Part shown: in pieces, positions 6,385 to 9,205 of the stretch | Numbering within the stretch: the first letter of the stretch is position 1 | How the letters are laid out: the number at the start of each line of letters is the position of its first letter | Assembly: GCA_023409835.1 (NCBI GenBank) | Contig: JAEYQV010000128.1 | Span: forward strand, 1-9,205 | DNA from: Bacillota bacterium | GTDB taxonomy: Bacteria; Bacillota; Clostridia; Lachnospirales; Lachnospiraceae | DNA: 9,205 nt | Direction: 5' to 3' | Made by a program: the position numbers and the translations under genes | The notes under the pieces: generated by a model | Seen by the model: the letters and a program-made list of their open reading frames with translations, nothing else | Database searches by the model: none | Told to the model about the DNA's origin: nothing

Positions 6385-7719
6385 ATGAAAAATAATTTTA
6401 GAGGTTGGTACACTGTATTCCGCTTTACCTTCCGACAGGCAACCAAGGGAATGTCATATAAAATCGTCAGCGGACTAGTTTTTGTTTTAATCATCGGAGC
6501 GATTGTACTTGCGAATATTCTGGCTGCAAAGCCGGATGAGAAATCTAAAGCTACGGTATCTCCGGTGGAGAAGGTCCTGGTCTTGGACCAGAGCGGCCTT
6601 GCGCCAACGGATTATAGAGCTTCAAATCCCGAGTTATCGGATAATATGTTTAAGAATGTAGAATTTGTCAACATGGAAGCCCAGTCCCGAGAAGCTGTAA
6701 TCAAAGCTGCCGCTGCTGCTTCGCCCAAAACAATTGCGGTAATCATCACTATTCAGGAAGCCGGTTATGAAATTGAAGCTGTTATACCGGAAGGCTCGGA
6801 TATTACAAAGAAGCAGGCGAATGCTCTGCTGAAACCGATGTCCTCAGCCTTTGAAAGTAATAAGCTTCTTCAGGCAGGATTATCTCCGGAACAGCTGGGA
6901 TCCATTCTCAGTCCTGTTGTTACCTCCTATAACGTAATCGGTAATAACAACAATGAGCTCGTATATATTATTCAAATGCTCGCTCCCATGCTGTTCGGAT
7001 TGATATTGTATCTGATGCTTCTCTTACACGGACAGACCGTCAGTAAATCGGTATCTACCGAAAAGACCTCCAAGCTTATGGAGTCGCTGTTAACCTCCGT
7101 CCACCCCTATGCTCTGATTGCCGGTAAGGTTCTGGCGATCACTGCTATGGCGTTGATTCAATTCGTTAGCTGGATCTTCGCGGCAATTGTGGGCTTATAT
7201 GGCGGCAATGCCATCGCCCATGCTATTTACCCGGATTATCAGAATACTGTTTTAACCGTTATTAATTTCCTGAAGGATAATATCGGAGAAACCGCCATGT
7301 CTCTGCCGGCAGTTATTCTCGCCGTTATTTTCTTCGCGGTAGGCTTCCTGTTCTACTGTGTATTAGCCGGTCTTGCAGGCTGTATGGTATCAAAGCCGGA
7401 GGATGCCGCTTCAACCCAGGCACTCTTCCAGCTCCCGGTTATCATCAGCTGGCTGATCTGTTATCTGTCTCCGGTTATGGGAAATAAGGGTGTTATGGCT
7501 GTCGCAAGATATATCCCCTTTACCGCACCCTTCACTGTCCCGGTGGATCTGATCACCGGTACGGTCGGTCTGCTGCAGGGAGGTATCACCCTCGCTATAT
7601 TGTCCTTATTTACTCTGCTGGTAATTATGCTGTCGGGAAGGCTATATAAGGGTCTGATTCTATATACCGGACAGAAAATCAGCTTTAAGACAATGGGAAA
7701 TGTATTAAAAGCAAAATAA
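6385..7719 (+). CDS. ABC-2 type permease, second subunit, paralogue of the preceding gene
   Basis: The 444-residue protein has the same architecture as the first permease: TM1 at about 28-47, an extracytoplasmic domain at about 48-190, then membrane segments at about 192-214, 243-270, 307-332, 347-365, 382-392 (weak) and 400-418. Shared signatures are STEKTSKLMESLLTSVHP (about 224-241) and FYCVLAGLAGCMVSKPED (about 323-340). The pair therefore probably arose by tandem duplication and acts as a heterodimer served by one ATPase. The upstream stop codon overlaps the AAGGAGG ribosome binding site (6371-6377), 7 nt before this ATG, so the two subunits should be made in balanced amounts. No convincing terminator follows, so transcription may continue into the metalloregulator gene. 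Confidence 0.94.
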   Translation: MKNNFRGWYTVFRFTFRQATKGMSYKIVSGLVFVLIIGAIVLANILAAKPDEKSKATVSPVEKVLVLDQSGLAPTDYRASNPELSDNMFKNVEFVNMEAQSREAVIKAAAAASPKTIAVIITIQEAGYEIEAVIPEGSDITKKQANALLKPMSSAFESNKLLQAGLSPEQLGSILSPVVTSYNVIGNNNNELVYIIQMLAPMLFGLILYLMLLLHGQTVSKSVSTEKTSKLMESLLTSVHPYALIAGKVLAITAMALIQFVSWIFAAIVGLYGGNAIAHAIYPDYQNTVLTVINFLKDNIGETAMSLPAVILAVIFFAVGFLFYCVLAGLAGCMVSKPEDAASTQALFQLPVIISWLICYLSPVMGNKGVMAVARYIPFTAPFTVPVDLITGTVGLLQGGITLAILSLFTLLVIMLSGRLYKGLILYTGQKISFKTMGNVLKAK

Positions 7720-7873
7720 ATTCAGTCTCCTCCGAATATATTTACTAATGTGATAATAAACCTATTTGCACCTGAGGGTTATTGCCCGGGTAACCAAACG
7801 GAAAGCCACTGGGCATCAACTGATTCAAAGTACAGATAAGTCAGGAATATCACAGGGTGAATGGGGGATGTTT
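7720..7873 (+). promoter_or_regulatory. Gap between exporter operon and metalloregulator; weak promoter and small inverted repeats
   Basis: No gene is seen here. TGTGATAAT (7750-7757) resembles an extended -10 but lacks a -35. GGTTA (7777-7781) pairs with TAACC (7791-7795) around TTGCCCGGG, and TGCCC (7783-7787) can instead pair with GGGCA (7811-7815), so two small hairpins compete. There is no T-tract. The stretch could carry a weak regulator promoter or simply be a read-through spacer. Confidence 0.25.
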
Positions 7874-8362
7874 ATGGAGATAATGTCGGATTTTCGCACT
7901 GTCCGAGGGTATCAGCTGCTGGAAAGGAATAAGAACCTTCTGACTTCATCTATGGAGGATTATCTGGAAATGATATACCGCCATAGTCTGGTGGAGGGCT
8001 ATATGAGAATTAATATTCTCTCTGAGCTTTTGAATGTTGCAGCTCCGTCTGCTACCAGGATGGTTCAGAAACTAAGCAGACTGGGATTACTGGACTATAA
8101 AAAATACGGAATTATATTTATGACCGAAACCGGCAGGGAATTAGGAAGCTTTCTTCTAAAGCGCCATGAAATCATATGCCTGTTCCTGCAGAATCTCGGT
8201 GTGAGGGATAAGATTATTATTGAAACCGAGCTGGTAGAGCATAATATATCCACATCCACCCTCCATAAAATGAATCAATTTAATCATTTTCTGGAGCTGA
8301 ATCCCGATATCCGAGAACGGTATGATCTCTTCTGCCTGAATGATACGGACATCGGTGAGTAA
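7874..8362 (+). CDS. DtxR/MntR-family metal-dependent transcriptional regulator
   Basis: The 162-residue protein is a metal-sensing repressor of the DtxR superfamily in the short form without an SH3 domain. Residues about 23-90 are the winged helix-turn-helix (TSSMEDYLEMIYR, recognition region APSATRMVQKLSRLGLLDYKKYG). Residues about 91-140 are the dimerisation and metal-binding region. By alignment from memory with Bacillus subtilis MntR, all six ligands (D8, E11, H77, E99, E102, H103) are kept here as D29, E32, H98, E119, E122 and H123. This favours Mn2+ or a similar divalent metal. An N-terminal extension of about 22 residues precedes the core. The start chosen is ATG 7874, 6 nt after GGGGG. 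ATG 7868 abuts that run, and ATG 7883 or the far-upstream TTG 7766 are less likely. Its target may be the adjacent exporter, but no matching operator was found. Confidence 0.9.
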   Translation: MEIMSDFRTVRGYQLLERNKNLLTSSMEDYLEMIYRHSLVEGYMRINILSELLNVAAPSATRMVQKLSRLGLLDYKKYGIIFMTETGRELGSFLLKRHEIICLFLQNLGVRDKIIIETELVEHNISTSTLHKMNQFNHFLELNPDIRERYDLFCLNDTDIGE

Positions 8363-8438
8363 GGCAGCGTAATGAACGAGAAGTAAGTTGCCTCTGCCCG
8401 AATACAGATATAATGAATGGTATATAAAATAAGTAAGT

Positions 8439-8478
8439 GTCAAAAGGGCACATCACAATATGGGGAAAGTCAAAAGGG
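8439..8478 (+). repeat. Short direct repeat GTCAAAAGGG
   Basis: GTCAAAAGGG occurs at 8439-8448 and again at 8469-8478, exactly 30 nt apart, just before and at the base of the terminator hairpin. It could be a small local duplication or a footprint of the neighbouring palindromic element. Nothing else supports a function. Confidence 0.4.
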
Positions 8479-8511
8479 GGCTGTCGCACTAAAATATGCG
8501 GCGCTCCTTTT
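8472..8511 (+). terminator. Probable terminator of the metalloregulator transcript
   Basis: AAAAGGGG (8472-8479) pairs with the T·CCTTTT side (8504-8511). The stem continues with single-base bulges through GC and TCGCA (8484-8488) against TGCGG (8497-8501), closing on an 8-nt loop CTAAAATA. The descending arm ends in CCTTTT. It lies 110 nt after the regulator stop. The right arm overlaps the outer edge of the following palindrome, so the two structures compete. Confidence 0.55.
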
Positions 8512-8746
8512 ACGTAGTGATGTTTATCACAGATTAGATTTACATGAATAGCGTGTGATTATTAGTCCAACAGAGACACGTTCTCACTCGGTTGCCGCAC
8601 ATAGCGGTACATAAGGCTGTGACAGAGAAAGGCATCTGCCACAACCTAAGTACCGATGGCGGCAAACGGTCTCTTTATGGATTAATAGTCACACGCTATT
8701 CCTTTTAATATTGATGTGATAAACATTCTAGGTTTTTGAGGGCGCC
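8500..8746 (+). repeat. 247-nt imperfect palindrome folding into one extended hairpin (structured RNA or MITE/ERIC-like element)
   Basis: Nested pairings run almost end to end. They are GGCGCTC 8500-8506 with GGGCGCC 8740-8746; ATGTTTATCACA 8520-8531 with 8715-8726 (perfect); the 23-nt arm 8546-8568 with 8679-8701 (21 Watson-Crick plus two G-U pairs); AGAGAC 8572-8577 with 8669-8674; TTGCCGC 8592-8598 with 8659-8665; CAT 8600-8602 with 8656-8658; CGGTAC 8605-8610 with 8650-8655; AGG 8614-8616 with 8645-8647; TGTG 8618-8621 with 8640-8643; and CAGA 8623-8626 with TCTG 8635-8638. The last closes on loop GAAAGGCA. No ORF of note lies inside. The wobbles are G-U on the plus strand only, hinting at a plus-strand RNA. 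A non-autonomous mobile palindrome is the main alternative, since I cannot count copies. Confidence 0.8.
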
Positions 8747-8755
8747 TGTACTTGC

Positions 8756-8783
8756 TTATAAAACAAAATTGGTGCTTTTATAA
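8756..8783. repeat. A/T-rich inverted repeat
   Basis: TTATAAAA (8756-8763) and TTTTATAA (8776-8783) are perfect 8-nt inverted arms around a 12-nt spacer, immediately after the large palindrome. They could be a weak hairpin or a protein site. The remaining bases up to the dapF promoter show no gene. Confidence 0.35.
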
Positions 8784-8834
8784 TTGATGGTGTGGCATCC
8801 CCTTATTAAATTTTCTGCTGAGTAAAAAGAGGGG

Positions 8835-8863
8835 TTTACCGGTTGGAAGGTTTTTGTTATAAT
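8835..8863 (+). promoter_or_regulatory. Promoter of dapF
   Basis: TTTACC (8835-8840) and a perfect TATAAT (8858-8863) are 17 nt apart. Transcription would begin near 8870, giving a leader of about 150 nt before dapF. It is the only good sigma-A promoter between the palindrome and the gene. Confidence 0.65.
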
Positions 8864-8888
8864 AGCATAAAATGATTTTAATGTGAAA

Positions 8889-8911
8889 AGAATTCAACTA
8901 AGTTGAATTCT
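8889..8911. promoter_or_regulatory. 23-bp perfect palindrome in the dapF leader, candidate operator
   Basis: AGAATTCAACT and AGTTGAATTCT are perfect 11-nt arms about a single central A, placed roughly 20-40 nt downstream of the predicted transcription start. Such a site suits a dimeric repressor. As RNA it would form a 10-bp stem with a 3-nt loop. The binding factor is unknown. Confidence 0.5.
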
Positions 8912-8923
8912 ATTTTCTATGAA

Positions 8924-8986
8924 GCACCTGCGGCAAAAGGCGGTGCGCCCGGCGGGCGCACATTTCCTTACTCTTAAGGAATTTTA
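8924..8986 (+). promoter_or_regulatory. Competing hairpins in the dapF leader, attenuator-like
   Basis: GCACC (8924-8928) can pair with GGTGC (8942-8946). GTGCGCCC (8943-8950) can instead pair with GGGCGCAC (8954-8961) around a GGC loop; the two share bases 8943-8946 and exclude each other. A third, A/T-rich hairpin, TTCCTTA with TAAGGAA around CTCT, follows and ends in TTTT. The GC-rich 8-bp stem is clear. A regulatory switch is inferred and no known lysine riboswitch pattern was seen. Confidence 0.4.
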
Positions 8987-9019
8987 AACTGTGTCAAGGA
9001 TGCAGTAGGAGGTAATGTG

Positions 9020-9205
9020 ATGAAATTTACGAAAATGCAGGGTTGTGGTAATGATTACGTTTACGTTGACTGTACGAAACAAGAATTGGACAACATACCT
9101 GAGCTAGCAATAAAGGTAAGTGACAGACATTTTGGTATCGGGTCTGATGGTTTGATATTAATAAAAGCATCAGAAACAGCTGATTTCATGATGGATATGT
9201 ATAAC
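9020..9205 (+). CDS. dapF: Diaminopimelate epimerase, N-terminal part (continues beyond the right edge)
   Basis: DapF interconverts LL- and meso-diaminopimelate, the last step before lysine and the source of the peptidoglycan cross-linking residue; it is a cytoplasmic cofactor-independent racemase. The visible 62 residues carry the family N-terminus KMQGCGNDYVYVDC and the conserved DRHFGIGSDGLILI block, and stop at FMMDMYN, just before the region where the first catalytic Cys (CGNG motif) is expected. TAGGAGGT (9006-9013) lies 6 nt before the ATG. The gene has its own promoter and a structured leader, so it starts a new transcription unit. In related clostridia dapF is often followed by an LL-diaminopimelate aminotransferase gene; that lies outside this window. 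Confidence 0.95.
   Translation, partial: MKFTKMQGCGNDYVYVDCTKQELDNIPELAIKVSDRHFGIGSDGLILIKASETADFMMDMYN

Noticed and set aside
7768..7860. Fragments resembling a cobalamin riboswitch (GCCACTG at 7804-7810 and AAGTCAGGA about 35 nt later)
   Set aside because: The essential GGGAA and GGTG boxes, the GGGAAGGC segment and the B12-box ending ACCTGCC are missing, and the surrounding pairing does not form the expected core. Most likely chance similarity.
7766..7873. N-terminal extension of the metalloregulator from TTG 7766
   Set aside because: No Shine-Dalgarno precedes it, the extra 36 residues have no regulator-like character, and GGGGG before ATG 7874 gives a protein with the normal DtxR/MntR start.
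8156..8489. Minus-strand frames overlapping the end of the metalloregulator
   Set aside because: They are antisense to the regulator and its terminator, without ribosome binding sites or recognisable domains.
8472..8511. GGGGGCTGTCGCAC as the end of an insertion sequence
   Set aside because: No inverted partner and no transposase remnant was found. The bases are better explained as the arm of a terminator hairpin.

Overview
The window looks like chromosomal DNA of a low-to-moderate-GC Gram-positive anaerobe, most likely a Lachnospiraceae-type clostridium. Support comes from strong AGGAGG-type ribosome binding sites, TATAAT and extended -10 promoters, a small protein resembling the clostridial CD3324 family, a clostridial-type MATE pump, and a dapF whose N-terminus (MKFTKMQGCGNDYVYV) has the look of those in this group. 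This placement is an inference from gene content; no rRNA or other marker is present.

Layout: (1) 1-1301, minus strand: a MATE-family drug/sodium antiporter running off the left edge. (2) 1440-1595, plus strand: an unrecognised 51-residue ORF with a good Shine-Dalgarno, followed by a long hairpin at 1611-1664. (3) 1736-3148, minus strand: a secreted protein with a signal peptide, two related beta-sandwich modules and C-terminal Ig-like modules, preceded by a near-consensus promoter. (4) 3355-3920, minus strand: a CD3324-like small HTH protein started by TTG, with an overlapping upstream ORF, its own promoter and a terminator. (5) 3993-7719, plus strand, divergent from the previous gene: an ABC exporter operon made of one ATPase and two paralogous ABC-2 permeases, with a structured leader of about 110 nt. 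(6) 7874-8362, plus strand: a DtxR/MntR-type metalloregulator that keeps all six MntR metal ligands. (7) 8363-9019: a 657-nt gene-free stretch holding a terminator, a 247-nt imperfect palindrome foldable into one extended hairpin, and the promoter and structured leader of the next gene. (8) 9020-9205, plus strand: the start of dapF (diaminopimelate epimerase), cut by the right edge.

The ATPase and permeases overlap or are spaced for translational coupling and should form one membrane complex of two different permeases with an ATPase dimer. Its substrate cannot be read from the sequence. The metalloregulator follows with no visible intervening terminator and could control the exporter or a distant regulon. 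The most unusual non-coding feature is the palindrome at 8500-8746. Its two imperfections inside the best arm are both G-U wobbles on the plus strand, which hints at a plus-strand RNA, though a MITE/ERIC-like repeat is an equally good explanation.
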